The notes under the pieces were generated by a model, which had not been told where the DNA came from, made no database searches, and worked only from the letters and a program-made list of their open reading frames with translations. Positions 9,042-19,986 of a stretch of DNA of 39,330 bases are shown here, piece after piece; position 1 is the stretch's first letter; every line of letters starts with the position of its first letter. This DNA comes from Actinomycetes bacterium (lineage in GTDB: Bacteria > Actinomycetota > Acidimicrobiia > Acidimicrobiales > RAAP-2): NCBI GenBank assembly GCA_021798955.1, contig JAJZBK010000021.1, forward strand, positions 1-39,330. Reading direction: 5' to 3'. Both the position numbers and the translations under genes were made by a program.

Positions 9042-12000
9042 GTGCCGCCTCCATCACCGCTTCGTCGACTGAGCGACCACTCAGCCGTGCCGACTCGGTC
9101 GCCTCGAGGACCCGGCGGTAGTCGCGGGGCATGATCTTCACGAAACGCGGCGCCGCGGCCGTCCAGTCGTCGAGGAGCGCCCGGGCCACCGTCGAGCCCG
9201 TCTCGTCGGCGTGGAGCTCGATCCGGTCGCGCAACCAGACCAGGTCCGTCCCGGTCGGCGACTCGACGTCGACCATCTCGCCGTTGACCTGGGTGACGAA
9301 CGCTCCGGTCCGGTCGAGCACAAAAGCCACGCCGCCCGACATACCGGCGGCGAAGTTCCGCCCGGTCGGGCCGAGGACCACCACCCGCCCGCCGGTCATG
9401 TACTCGCAGGCGTGGTCGCCGACTCCCTCGACGACTGCCACCGCCCCCGAGTTGCGAACGCAGAACCGCTCGCCGACCTGGCCTCGGATGAACACCTCGC
9501 CGGCGGTGGCCCCGTAGAGGATCACGTTGCCGGCGATGATGTTCTCCTCGGCAGGGAAGGGCGCGTCGTCGTGGGGACGGACGACGATCCGTCCACCCGA
9601 GAGCCCCTTGCCCAGGTAGTCGTTGGCATCGCCGTAGAGGCGCATGGTCACCCCTCTGGGCACGAACGCCCCGAAGCTCTGGCCAGCCGAACCGGTAAAG
9701 ACCAGCTCGATCGTGCCGTCGGCCAACCCGGCGCCTCCGTGGTGGCGGACGATCTCGTGGCCCAAGAGGGTGCCCACCGTCCGGTCCACGTTGGCCACCG
9801 GCAGCTCGACCCGGACCCGCTCGCCACGTTCGATGGCCGGGCGGCAGGCGTCGAGGAAGTGGTGGTCGAGCGCCCGGTCGAGGCCGTGGTCCTGCACGGT
9901 CACGCACCGTCGAGCCGCACCTTCGGGCACCTCCACGTCGGCCAGGACGGTCGAGAGGTCGAGGCCCTTCGCCTTCCAGTGGTCGATCGCCTGGGTCGAG
10001 TCGAGCAGGTCGACCCGACCGATGGCCTCCTCCAGCGAGCGCAGCCCGAGGGCGGCGAGATGCTCGCGCACCTCCTGGGCGATGTACTCGAAGAACGTCT
10101 CGACGAACTCCGGCTTGCCCGAGAACCGCTCCCGCAGGGTGGGGTTCTGGGTGGCGATCCCGACCGGACAGGTGTCGAGGTGGCAAACCCGCATCATGAC
10201 GCACCCCGAGACGACCAGAGGAGCGGTGGCGAACCCGTACTCCTCCGCTCCGAGCAGGGCAGCGACCACCACGTCGCGCCCGGTCTTCATCTGCCCGTCC
10301 ACCTGCACGACGATCCGGTCACGTAGGTCGTTGGCCAGCAGGGTCTGTTGGGTCTCGGCCAGCCCGAGCTCCCACGGGATGCCGGCATGCTTCAAGGAGG
10401 TCAGCGGCGCAGCCCCCGTCCCCCCGTCGTGCCCCGAGATGAGCACCACGTCCGAGTGCGCCTTGGCCACACCGGCGGCGACCGTGCCCACGCCGACCTC
10501 GGCCACCAACTTGACGTGAATACGCGCGGTCGGGTTGGCCGACTTCAGGTCGTGGATGAGCTGGGCGATGTCCTCGATCGAGTAGATGTCGTGGTGAGGC
10601 GGCGGCGAGATGAGCCCGACGCCTGGCGTCGAGAAGCGTGTCTTGGCGATCCACGGGTAGACCTTGTGTCCGGGGAGCTGCCCGCCCTCGCCCGGCTTGG
10701 CTCCCTGCGCCACCTTGATCTGGATGTCGTCGGCGTTGGCGAGGTACTCGGCCGTCACCCCGAACCGCCCCGAGGCCACCTGCTTGACGGCGCTGCGCCG
10801 GAGATCGCCGTTGGCGTCGGGGACGAACCGCTCGGGGTCCTCGCCGCCCTCCCCCGTGTTCGAACGAGCGCCGAGCCGGTTCATGGCGATGGCAAGGGTC
10901 TCGTGCGCTTCTGCCGAGATCGAGCCGTAGGACATAGCCCCGGTCGAGAAGCGGGCGACGATCGACGAGATCGGCTCGACTTCCTCCAGCGGCACCGGGG
11001 GCCGCTGTCCGGTCCGCAAGCGGAGCAAGCCACGGATGGTGGCGAGCGCCTGGCTCTGGTCGTCGACCAGCGAGGTGTACTCCTTGAAGACCTCGTACCG
11101 CTTGGAGCGGGTGGCGTGCTGGAGCTTGAAGACGGTCTTCGGGTTGAAGAGATGGACCTCGCCCTCCCGCCGCCACTGGTACTCGCCGCCCACCTCTCGC
11201 TCGCGGTGCGCCAGCTCTTCCGGCCGGTCCACGTGGGCCAGCCGGTGGCGGGTGGCCACTTCGGCCGCCAGCCCGTCGAGGTCGACCCCCCCGATGCGCG
11301 AGACGGTGCCGGTGAAGTACTCGTCGACGACCTCGCGAGCCAGCCCGACCGCTTCGAACACCTGGGCGCCGGTGTAGGAGGCAACCGTCGAGATCCCCAT
11401 CTTCGACATCACCTTCAGGACGCCCTTGGAGGCCGCCTTTACGTAGTTGCGCCGGGCCTGGCGGGGCGTGACCCCGGTCAACAGCCCCGAGGCGATCATG
11501 TCGTCGATCGTCTCGAAGGCGAGGTACGGGTTCACGGCCGCGGCGCCATAGCCCTTGAGCAGGGCCATGTGGTGCACTTCGCGGGCGTCGCCCGACTCCA
11601 CCACCAGTCCCACCCTGGTCCGGGTCTTCGTTCGCACCAGGTGATGGTGGACTGCCGAGACGAGCAGGAGCGAGGGGATCGGTGCCAGCTCGTCCGTCGA
11701 GTTCCGGTCAGAGAGCACGATGATCGACGCCCCGTCCTCGATGGCCACGCCGACTTGCCGGCGGACGTCTTCGATCGCCGCGGCTAGCCCGGCCCCACCG
11801 GCCGACACCGCAAAGAGGCCGTCGATGGCGAAGGCCCGGAACCCCGGGGTCCGTCCATCCTCGTTGACGTAGAGGAGCTTGGCCAGGTCGTCGTTGTCGA
11901 TGACCGGCATGGGCAGGACGATCTGGCGGCAGGAGGCCGCCGTTGGCTCGAGCAAGTTCCCCTCGGGGCCGAGCGTGGAGGCCAGCGACGTCACGAGCTC

Positions 12001-13620
12001 CTCACGGATGGCATCGAGCGCGGGGTTCGTCACCTGGGCGAAGAGCTGGGTGAAGTAGTCGTAGAGCAGACGAGGCCGCTCGGAGAGGACCGCGAGGGCG
12101 CTGTCGGAGCCCATCGAGCCGATCGGCTCGGCCCCCGTCGTGGCCATCGGGCCGAGGATGAGCCGTAGCTCCTCGTTGGTGTAGCCGAACAGGCGCTGGC
12201 GCCCCACCACCGAGGCGTGCTGCGGGGTGAGCATGGTGCGGGGCGGAAGCTCGGACAGCTCGACCTGGCCGTCACGGAGCCACTCCCCGTAGGGGTGCTC
12301 GGCAGCAAGACGCGCCTTGATCTCGTCGTCGTCCACGATGCGGCCGGCATCGGTGTCGACCAGGAACATCCGGCCCGGCTGGAGCCGACCCTTGTGCACG
12401 ACCGAGGACGGCGGGACGTCGAGGACGCCCACCTCGCTGGCCAGCACCACCAAGCCGTCGTCGGTGACCCAGTAGCGGGCGGGGCGGAGCCCGTTGCGGT
12501 CGAGGACGGCGCCGATGACCGTGCCGTCGGTGAAGGCCACCGCGGCCGGGCCGTCCCACGGCTCCATCAACGAGGCGTGGTAGCGATAGAAGGCGCGCCG
12601 CTCCGGGTCCATCGAGGCGTGGTTCTCCCACGCCTCGGGGATCATCATGAGCACGGCGTGCGGCAGGCTGCGGCCACCGAGGTGGAGCAGCTCGAGGACC
12701 TCGTCGAACGAGGCAGAGTCGCTGGCCCCCGGCGTGACGACAGGAAAGGCCCGCTCCAGGCCGGGCAGGAGGTCCGAGGCACAGAGCGCCTCGCGGGCCC
12801 GCATCCAGTTGCGATTGCCCGCCAGTGTGTTGATCTCGCCGTTGTGGGCCAGGTAGCGGTACGGGTGCGCCAGTGCCCACGACGGGAACGTGTTGGTCGA
12901 AAAGCGCGAGTGGACGAGCGCCAGACCGCTCGTGAGCCGCGCGTCGGACAGGTCGGGGTAGAAGGAGGCCAGCTGGTGCGAGGTCAGCATGCCCTTGTAG
13001 GTGATGGTCCGGGCCGACAGCGACGCCACGTAGCACCCCTCGACCTCGTGCTCGGCCCGCTTGCGGACCACGAAGGCGAGGCGGTCGACTCCAAGGGCGG
13101 GGTCCTCGCCGGGCCGGCATGCCAGAGCAGTGGCGGGGAGCGGGGCGACGAAGAGCTGGTGCATCGAGGGCATGTCCCCCCGGGCCACCGAACCGAGGGC
13201 GCTGTCGTCGACGGGCACGTCTCGCCAGCCGAGGACGGTCATCCCCTCCTCGGCGGCCACGGCCTCGATGGCCAGGCGTGCCTTGGCTGCCTCACCGGCA
13301 TCCCGGGACAGGAAGGCGATCCCCGTCGCGTACCGGCCGGGAGCCGGCAGCTCGAAGTCGACGAGGTCGCGGTAGAAGGCGTCGGGGACTTGCAGGAGGA
13401 TCCCCGCGCCGTCGCCGCTGTCCTCCTCGCTGCCCGTGGCGCCCCGGTGAGCCAAGTGCTCGAGGGCGGTGACGGCGCGCTCGACGAGCTGATGGGTGCG
13501 CCGACCGTGCAAGTCGGCGACGAGGGCGATGCCGCAGGCGTCGTGCTCGAAGCCGGCGGCATAGAGGCCCCCCGTGGGGGGACGGGTCGTTCGCGGCGTG
13601 TGGGTCGAAGAGGTCGTCAC
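9034..13620 (-). CDS. gltB: Glutamate synthase large subunit
   Basis: GltB converts 2-oxoglutarate and glutamine into two glutamates. The 1528-aa chain has the usual order: class II glutamine amidotransferase, central domain, FMN-binding synthase domain, and GltB C-terminal beta-helix. Cys29 in [13 protein letters not shown] should become the N-terminal nucleophile after removal of a 28-residue propeptide. The 3Fe-4S ligands lie in [15 protein letters not shown] near residues 1138-1150. The FMN/2-oxoglutarate site carries [18 protein letters not shown] and SGHDGGTGA. The GTG start has GGAG 8 nt upstream. A TATAAGAT -10 box lies about 73 nt upstream, so unlike many neighbours this mRNA has a leader. 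It forms an operon with gltD. Confidence 0.97.
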   Translation of the reverse strand: MTTSSTHTPRTTRPPTGGLYAAGFEHDACGIALVADLHGRRTHQLVERAVTALEHLAHRGATGSEEDSGDGAGILLQVPDAFYRDLVDFELPAPGRYATGIAFLSRDAGEAAKARLAIEAVAAEEGMTVLGWRDVPVDDSALGSVARGDMPSMHQLFVAPLPATALACRPGEDPALGVDRLAFVVRKRAEHEVEGCYVASLSARTITYKGMLTSHQLASFYPDLSDARLTSGLALVHSRFSTNTFPSWALAHPYRYLAHNGEINTLAGNRNWMRAREALCASDLLPGLERAFPVVTPGASDSASFDEVLELLHLGGRSLPHAVLMMIPEAWENHASMDPERRAFYRYHASLMEPWDGPAAVAFTDGTVIGAVLDRNGLRPARYWVTDDGLVVLASEVGVLDVPPSSVVHKGRLQPGRMFLVDTDAGRIVDDDEIKARLAAEHPYGEWLRDGQVELSELPPRTMLTPQHASVVGRQRLFGYTNEELRLILGPMATTGAEPIGSMGSDSALAVLSERPRLLYDYFTQLFAQVTNPALDAIREELVTSLASTLGPEGNLLEPTAASCRQIVLPMPVIDNDDLAKLLYVNEDGRTPGFRAFAIDGLFAVSAGGAGLAAAIEDVRRQVGVAIEDGASIIVLSDRNSTDELAPIPSLLLVSAVHHHLVRTKTRTRVGLVVESGDAREVHHMALLKGYGAAAVNPYLAFETIDDMIASGLLTGVTPRQARRNYVKAASKGVLKVMSKMGISTVASYTGAQVFEAVGLAREVVDEYFTGTVSRIGGVDLDGLAAEVATRHRLAHVDRPEELAHREREVGGEYQWRREGEVHLFNPKTVFKLQHATRSKRYEVFKEYTSLVDDQSQALATIRGLLRLRTGQRPPVPLEEVEPISSIVARFSTGAMSYGSISAEAHETLAIAMNRLGARSNTGEGGEDPERFVPDANGDLRRSAVKQVASGRFGVTAEYLANADDIQIKVAQGAKPGEGGQLPGHKVYPWIAKTRFSTPGVGLISPPPHHDIYSIEDIAQLIHDLKSANPTARIHVKLVAEVGVGTVAAGVAKAHSDVVLISGHDGGTGAAPLTSLKHAGIPWELGLAETQQTLLANDLRDRIVVQVDGQMKTGRDVVVAALLGAEEYGFATAPLVVSGCVMMRVCHLDTCPVGIATQNPTLRERFSGKPEFVETFFEYIAQEVREHLAALGLRSLEEAIGRVDLLDSTQAIDHWKAKGLDLSTVLADVEVPEGAARRCVTVQDHGLDRALDHHFLDACRPAIERGERVRVELPVANVDRTVGTLLGHEIVRHHGGAGLADGTIELVFTGSAGQSFGAFVPRGVTMRLYGDANDYLGKGLSGGRIVVRPHDDAPFPAEENIIAGNVILYGATAGEVFIRGQVGERFCVRNSGAVAVVEGVGDHACEYMTGGRVVVLGPTGRNFAAGMSGGVAFVLDRTGAFVTQVNGEMVDVESPTGTDLVWLRDRIELHADETGSTVARALLDDWTAAAPRFVKIMPRDYRRVLEATESARLSGRSVDEAVMEAAHG

Positions 13621-13692
13621 TCGGGTCGCTCCATCGATGTGCTCGGTGGGTAGTTCCGCCCGGGACGACGTTGGCCCATCTGCGGCACAGCG

Positions 13693-13700
13693 ATCTTATA
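13693..13700 (-). promoter_or_regulatory. -10 box of gltBD
   Basis: On the minus strand the sequence is TATAAGAT, the best extended A/T box in the gltB-thiO interval. Transcription would start near 13687, giving a leader of about 65 nt. No GlnR-like operator was recognised. Confidence 0.5.
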
Positions 13701-13796
13701 CGAGCCGCGTGGTGGGGCCGACCCGGGGGTTCGAGACGGGCGCGCTTCGGCCCTCATGTCGGTCGAGCACCGGCGTACCACCGACGCCGGGCGTCC

Positions 13797-13802
13797 TACG
13801 AT
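13797..13802 (+). promoter_or_regulatory. -10 hexamer of thiO
   Basis: TACGAT lies 8 nt before the ATG at 13811, so the transcript would be leaderless or nearly so. There is no room for a TPP riboswitch between this promoter and the start. Confidence 0.5.
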
Positions 13803-13810
13803 GGGCGCCG

Positions 13811-14982
13811 ATGCCCATCCCCGACGCCCCCGCCCCCGCCCCCGCCGACGTGATCGTGGTCGGTGGTGGCGTGGTCGGGCTCGCTACCGCCTGGCGTCTG
13901 CGTGCCGCCGGAGCATCCGTCATGGTCGTCGACCCCGACCCGGGCCACGGCGCCGGGTGGGCCGCCGCCGGCATGCTGGCGCCGGTCGGCGAAGCACACT
14001 TCGGCGAGGAGCCCCTCGTCCTCCTGGCACTGGCGGCTGCCGCCCGGTGGCCGTCCTTCGCCGCCGAGCTGACCGACGAGACGGGCCTTCCTACCGGCCT
14101 GTTGTCGACCGGGTCGTTGCTCATCGGTGCCGACCCCTCCGACCGAGCCTCCATCGAGGACGTCCTCGCCTTCCAACGCTCGCTCGGCCTGGACGCCGAA
14201 CGGTTGACGGCCACCGAGGCCCGCTCGGCCGAGCCCCTCCTCGCCCCGTCCGTGGCAGGCGGGGCCCGCTTCCCCGGCGACCACCAGGTCGACAACCGGC
14301 TGGTGCTGGCCGCGCTGCGCGCCGCCTGTGGCGGCGAAGGCGTCTCGTTCGTCGCCGACCGGGTGGCCCGGGTCGACGTCGAGGCCGACCGGGTCACCGG
14401 GGTGACCCTCGAGGGCGGAGCGACGCTGGCCGGCTCCGTCGTCGTGGTCGCCGCCGGTTCGTGGTCCGGGACGCTCGGCGGCCTTCCCGACGACGTCCGC
14501 CCTCCGGTCCGTCCCGTGCACGGCGTCACGCTCCGGCTCCGAGCCGGTGACGGCACGCCGTGGCTCGGCCGAGTGGTCCGTGGCCTGGTTCACGGACGCC
14601 ACTGCTACGTCGTCCCCCGGGCCGACGGTTCCCTGGTCGTCGGGGCCAGCGCCGAAGAACGAGGGTTCTCCGATGCCGTCCCGGCCCGTGCCGTCCACGA
14701 CCTGCTCGCCGACGCCCGGACCCTGCTGCCGGTGGTCGACGAGTACGAGCTGACCGAGGCCACCGCGGGGCTCCGGCCGACCACCCCCGACAACGCGCCC
14801 GTGCTCGGTCCGGCCGGACCGACGGGCCTGGTGCTGGCCACGGGCCACTACCGCAACGGGTTCCTTCTCGCCCCGCTCACCGCCGACGCGGTGGCCGGGT
14901 GGGTAACGGGTGCGCCGGTCCCCGAGGTGGCCCGGTCCTTCGGCGTTGGTCGCTTCGCCACCGGCCCCGTGCCGGCCGCCCC

Positions 14983-14986
<4 letters not shown>
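13811..14986 (+). CDS. thiO: Glycine oxidase
   Basis: ThiO oxidises glycine to dehydroglycine (iminoglycine), which ThiG uses to build the thiazole of thiamine. The 391-aa protein has an N-terminal FAD-binding VVGGGVVGLATAWRL near residue 19, a PDPGHGAGWAAAGML segment, and the C-terminal ATAGLRPTTPDNAPVLGP and ATGHYRNGFLLAPLTA blocks typical of the DAO/ThiO family. I chose ATG 13811 because it lies 8 nt after a TACGAT hexamer and just before the Pro/Ala-rich stretch leading into the FAD site. The frame is open 79 codons further upstream, but that part crosses the promoter region. The stop overlaps the thiS start (GTGA). Confidence 0.93.
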
Positions 14987-17049
<2,063 letters not shown>

Positions 17050-17066
17050 CGGGCACCGACGAAAGA

Positions 17067-17092
17067 GCGGCCGGGCCCAAGGGCCCGGCCGC
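17067..17092. terminator. Perfect 12-bp hairpin after thiD
   Basis: The arms GCGGCCGGGCCC and its exact complement are separated by two A residues. On the plus strand no T run follows, so it is not a textbook intrinsic terminator for thiD. On the minus strand the hairpin is followed by TCTTTC, which would suit a transcript arriving from the tiny ORF at 17191. It may serve both directions. Confidence 0.65.
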
Positions 17093-17116
17093 ATCCCACC
17101 CCATCTCAGGAACCCG

Positions 17117-17191
17117 CTACTGGGGTGGTACCCAGAGCCCCCTCCTGCCGGCACCTCGCGGAGCCGCTAACAACAAAGTCTGCTCCATCAC
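17117..17191 (-). CDS. Possible tiny leaderless ORF (24 codons)
   Basis: GTG 17191 follows a TACTTT hexamer by 6 nt, the same geometry as the leaderless genes nearby. An ATG comes directly after it. The peptide reads MEQTLLLAAPRGAGRRGLW plus four residues and stops at TAG 17117. Its three leucines are coded TTG TTG TTA, which is unusual where G/C-ending codons dominate. The hairpin at 17092-17067 with a minus-strand TCTTTC would end the transcript. It could be a small protein, a leader peptide without a target gene, or part of a non-coding RNA. I recognise no family; the likeness of LLLAAPRG to the start of IspH is too short to mean anything. Confidence 0.3.
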   Translation of the reverse strand: MMEQTLLLAAPRGAGRRGLWVPPQ

Positions 17192-17197
17192 CACTCG

Positions 17198-17203
17198 AAA
17201 GTA
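17198..17203 (-). promoter_or_regulatory. Putative -10 hexamer of the 24-codon ORF
   Basis: TACTTT on the minus strand, 6 nt before GTG 17191. No -35 element was recognised. Confidence 0.35.
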
Positions 17204-17223
17204 AACAGGGGTTGACCAGGGAT

Positions 17224-17266
17224 GGTGACCCATCGTGGTCACCGAGCGACACCTTGTGTGGTCACC
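17224..17266. promoter_or_regulatory. Three GGTSACC heptamers, two forming an inverted repeat
   Basis: GGTGACC (17224-17230) and GGTCACC (17237-17243) are exact complements separated by 6 nt. A second GGTCACC lies at 17260-17266. They stand upstream of the putative minus-strand promoter at 17203 and about 100 bp before the plus-strand promoter at 17359. They could be operator sites or an RNA hairpin. Confidence 0.35.
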
Positions 17267-17358
17267 AGGAGACAGGGGTGCCACCTCCCTATGCGGGCCC
17301 CACCCGAGCGTCCCGCCCGAGCCATCCCCCGGACCGCCCAGAACCCCGGCCGACGCCC

Positions 17359-17364
17359 TAGGGT
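17359..17364 (+). promoter_or_regulatory. -10 hexamer of the gene at 17371
   Basis: TAGGGT, 6 nt before the ATG, so transcription would start at or next to the start codon. Confidence 0.5.
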
Positions 17365-17370
17365 AGGCCC

Positions 17371-17796
17371 ATGCGTCATGACAGGGTCCGTCAGCTCGCC
17401 CGCGCCGTTGCCTGGGGGCGGGTGGCGATCGGCGCCGGTGCGCTGGTGGCGCCGACGGCACTGGCCATCCCGTGGATCGGAGATGCGGCAGCATCGCCCG
17501 CGTCGCGGCTACTCGCCCGGACCATGGCCGGCCGCGACCTGGCACTCGGCATCGGTGCCGTGCGTGCCCTCGGCCGCTCGGGCGACGAGGCACGGGTGTG
17601 GGTCGCCCTCGGCGGGACCGCCGACGCCGTCGACGCACTTGCCACCCTGCTCGCCTTCGAGCAGCTGCCACGGCTACGCCGTTGGGCTGTTCTTGCCCTC
17701 ACGGCCGGTGCTGCTATCACCTCGCTGCGTGTTGCAGCCGATCTGGACGAGGCCGAAGCCGCGGCGCGAGCGGCGGAGCTCAGCGCGACCGGATGA
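17371..17796 (+). CDS. Small membrane protein of unknown function
   Basis: The 141-aa product has a basic start (MRHDRVRQLARAVAW) and three or four hydrophobic stretches: about residues 15-35, 75-92 and 100-118, with another possible one near 55-63. An acidic and alanine-rich C-terminus follows. GRVAIGAGALVAPTAL followed by AGRDLALGIGAVRALG looks like a repeated membrane hairpin, as in small actinobacterial membrane proteins of unknown role. The ATG is 6 nt behind a TAGGGT hexamer, which suggests leaderless translation and fixes the start. The 3' end overlaps the convergent phosphoesterase gene by 17 bp. No function can be assigned. Confidence 0.75.
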   Translation: MRHDRVRQLARAVAWGRVAIGAGALVAPTALAIPWIGDAAASPASRLLARTMAGRDLALGIGAVRALGRSGDEARVWVALGGTADAVDALATLLAFEQLPRLRRWAVLALTAGAAITSLRVAADLDEAEAAARAAELSATG

Positions 17797-19162
17797 CGGC
17801 GGACGCCGGCGGGATCACTCCGGGACCCGTCACCTCGCACCCTGCCCGGAGGGCGGGCGTCGCCGGAGCGGCCAACGACGGCGGGCGGAGGAAGCGCGGC
17901 GAGCCGTCGAAGTCGACCGAGTCGAGCAAGTCGTCGGCCGCCGCGTCGCGATGCGTCAGCGGTGGGAGGTTCCATTTGGTCTCGACCAGCTTGAGCACTG
18001 AGGTGTGGTCGTGGACGACCGGGGAGACGTACCGCTCCCGGGCGTAGGGACTGACCACTCCGGCGGGGACCCGGAAGCCGTAGCGATCGAAGCGACCGGC
18101 CACGTCACCGGGCACGAGGTCGGGCGGGACGTCGTCGGGAACGGCAGCCCGGGGAGGGGGAACGTGGTCGTAGTAGCCGCCGTGCTCGTCGTAGCACCAG
18201 ACGAGCAGCGTCTTCGGCCACTTCGGACCATCCATGACCGCCCGCACCACGCTCGAGAGGAACACGTCCCCGTACTGGATGTCCTGCGGGTCCTCCTCGG
18301 ACTGCGTGCCGAAGTTGGGATCGACGACGCTGAAGGCAGGCAGGTTGCCGGCAGCGCAGTCGGCATAGAAGTGGTCGATGTGCGCCAGATTGGAGGCGAT
18401 CGAGGGTCGCGAGAGCAGTGACACGTAGACGCCGGCGGTGGGCAGGGAGGAGTAGTAGTTCTTCCAGGAGATGTCGTGGGCACCGAGCAGGTCGAAGATG
18501 GTCCCGCCGGGGGGTAGGCCCTTGGGGAGGACATCGGCGATGAGACCGTACGACGTCCCCGAGATGAGGTAGCGACGATTGGGGAACGTCTGGGCCAGCA
18601 CCGAGCAGAAGTAGCGGTCGGCGATCGGGAACACCGACGCCAGCGCATGCGTGAACGGCAGGTCGCTACCCGTCCAGTAGCCCATCGCCACCGGGCCCGA
18701 AGCACTCTCGACGAAGCCCTGGAGCCGCCCGTGGTCGTACTGGGCATGCGACGCGTTCCACGTCTGCGACGGCTTTCCGGCGAGCTGACAAGGCGTGGGC
18801 ATGTGGAACGAGCGGATCAGCTCGCCCGCTCCGTCGGGGTTGGTGGCGTCCGGCTGCCCGTTGGCCCCCCGAGGCAGTCCGTCGCCGCGTCCGAGCGTGC
18901 CGAGGATGTTGTCGAAGGAGTGGTTCTCCAGCATCACCACGACGATGTGGTCGACCTGGGGCAGTTGGTCGCTCCCGATCGGTGCACGTGGGTTCGGCGG
19001 CACGCCCAGCCTCCCCGGCTTGACGACCGGTGGCGGAGGGGCCGCCGTCGAGCTCCCGCAGGCGGCGAGCAGGGCCCCGCCCACGCCGGCGAGCCCGGCT
19101 CCGAGCAGGGTCCGACGCGACAGGCGTCCCCCTCCACCCTGGTCAACATCCCTCCGGTCCAT
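17780..19162 (-). CDS. Tat-exported lipoprotein phosphoesterase (phospholipase C/acid phosphatase family)
   Basis: The 460-aa protein belongs to the phosphoesterase family that includes bacterial phospholipase C and AcpA. The N-terminus has a twin-arginine pair (SRRTLLG, Arg16-Arg17), a hydrophobic core, and a lipobox LLAAC with Cys35, so it should be folded before export and anchored to the outer face of the membrane. Catalytic marks are DHIVVVMLENHSFDNILG near residue 71, SVVDPNFGTQSEEDP in the middle and WCYDEHGGYYDHVPPP near residue 340. The substrate may be a phospholipid or a phosphomonoester. I chose ATG 19162, just behind GGGGAGGG. A TAGGGT box at 19241 would give a leader of about 70 nt. 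Confidence 0.9.
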   Translation of the reverse strand: MDRRDVDQGGGGRLSRRTLLGAGLAGVGGALLAACGSSTAAPPPPVVKPGRLGVPPNPRAPIGSDQLPQVDHIVVVMLENHSFDNILGTLGRGDGLPRGANGQPDATNPDGAGELIRSFHMPTPCQLAGKPSQTWNASHAQYDHGRLQGFVESASGPVAMGYWTGSDLPFTHALASVFPIADRYFCSVLAQTFPNRRYLISGTSYGLIADVLPKGLPPGGTIFDLLGAHDISWKNYYSSLPTAGVYVSLLSRPSIASNLAHIDHFYADCAAGNLPAFSVVDPNFGTQSEEDPQDIQYGDVFLSSVVRAVMDGPKWPKTLLVWCYDEHGGYYDHVPPPRAAVPDDVPPDLVPGDVAGRFDRYGFRVPAGVVSPYARERYVSPVVHDHTSVLKLVETKWNLPPLTHRDAAADDLLDSVDFDGSPRFLRPPSLAAPATPALRAGCEVTGPGVIPPASAVIRSR

Positions 19163-19235
19163 CACCCTCCCCTGCACCTGGCCGACAGCTGACACCACCG
19201 TGCCCTCCGCGCCCGATGACCACCGCGCCGTCGCC

Positions 19236-19241
19236 ACCCTA
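19236..19241 (-). promoter_or_regulatory. Possible -10 hexamer of the phosphoesterase gene
   Basis: TAGGGT on the minus strand. A transcript from here would have a leader of about 70 nt that ends in a purine-rich ribosome site. Confidence 0.35.
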
Positions 19242-19326
19242 CGACCAACGCAGCCTCCGACCAACGATCTCCCCAAGGAAGGACCGACGCACGCTCGTCC
19301 CGGGCTGGTCGCACCCACGGGTCCGG

Positions 19327-19332
19327 TACGAT
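19327..19332 (+). promoter_or_regulatory. -10 hexamer of the gene at 19342
   Basis: TACGAT, 9 nt before the ATG, giving a leader of at most two or three bases. Confidence 0.45.
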
Positions 19333-19341
19333 CGGCGCGGC

Positions 19342-19986
19342 ATGACCCTGCCTCCCCCACCGCCGGCCGACGCCCCGAGCCTGCCTGGCGAGCCCGCCCA
19401 CGACGGAGACCACGACCCGGTCACCGAGGTACGGCAACCCGGCCCCGGTCGAGGACCGGCCATGGTGGTGGTGGCGTTGGCCACGGCCATCGTCCTCGTC
19501 TTCGGGATCGCCTCGGCACTTGCATCGGGGGGAAGTGCGCCACAGGCGCTCCGCTCCGTCACCCTCCCGGGCGGCACGTCGGTCGGGCTGGAGCAGGGGA
19601 CCACCGCCCTGCGCACCGCTGTGACCGGGGGCCAGCCGCCGAGCGACATTCTCGGCGCCATCGCCGTTCCCGCCGGTTCGGTCCACCGCTTCACCGCCAA
19701 CGAAGGCCGGCTGACCTCCCACTACGACCAGACGATCACCTTCACCTCCCGGCTCTCCCAGAACGAGGTCGTCTCCTTCTTCCAGGTGGTCCTGCGCCGC
19801 TACCACTGGCGGATCGCCTTCAGTGGACCGGGTACCGACCAAGGCATCACCGGCACCGAGGTCATCGGCGAGAAGGCGAGCGCGGACGGCTACTACTGGG
19901 AGCTGGGCGCGATCGTCTCGCCGACCACTCCGACCGGCACGACACCCTTCGCCCTGGTCCTGTTCGAGGTGCCCCAGACCGACTGA
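19342..19986 (+). CDS. Single-pass membrane protein of unknown function
   Basis: The 214-aa product has a proline- and acid-rich cytoplasmic N-terminus of about 39 residues and one membrane helix (about 41-62, AMVVVALATAIVLVFGIASA). An external domain of about 150 residues follows, with LPGGTSVGLEQGT, IAVPAGSVHRFTANEG and SQNEVVSFFQVVLRRYHWRI. The order resembles actinobacterial secreted or anchored proteins that sample a substrate outside the cell, but I recognise no named domain. The start follows a TACGAT hexamer. Its last 94 bp overlap the end of the convergent glycosyltransferase gene, an unusually long head-on overlap. Confidence 0.75.
   Translation: MTLPPPPPADAPSLPGEPAHDGDHDPVTEVRQPGPGRGPAMVVVALATAIVLVFGIASALASGGSAPQALRSVTLPGGTSVGLEQGTTALRTAVTGGQPPSDILGAIAVPAGSVHRFTANEGRLTSHYDQTITFTSRLSQNEVVSFFQVVLRRYHWRIAFSGPGTDQGITGTEVIGEKASADGYYWELGAIVSPTTPTGTTPFALVLFEVPQTD

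Larger units (their letters stand above)
17050..17370. other. 321-bp region between thiD and the next plus-strand gene
   Basis: It holds the hairpin after thiD, a possible 24-codon leaderless ORF on the minus strand, three GGTGACC/GGTCACC heptamers at 17224, 17237 and 17260, and the promoter of the gene at 17371. The part from 17165 to 17220 is richer in A+T than its surroundings. Confidence 0.55.

Noticed and set aside
12217..13653. 478-codon plus-strand frame inside gltB
   Set aside because: It lies opposite the glutamine amidotransferase domain of GltB, and its composition is that of an antisense shadow.
13621..13810. TPP riboswitch before thiO
   Set aside because: No CTGAGA-type or other TPP core was found, and the likely promoter lies 8 nt before the start codon.
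17117..17191. IspH fragment
   Set aside because: Only LLLAAPRG resembles the start of IspH; the following Cys and all later motifs are missing.
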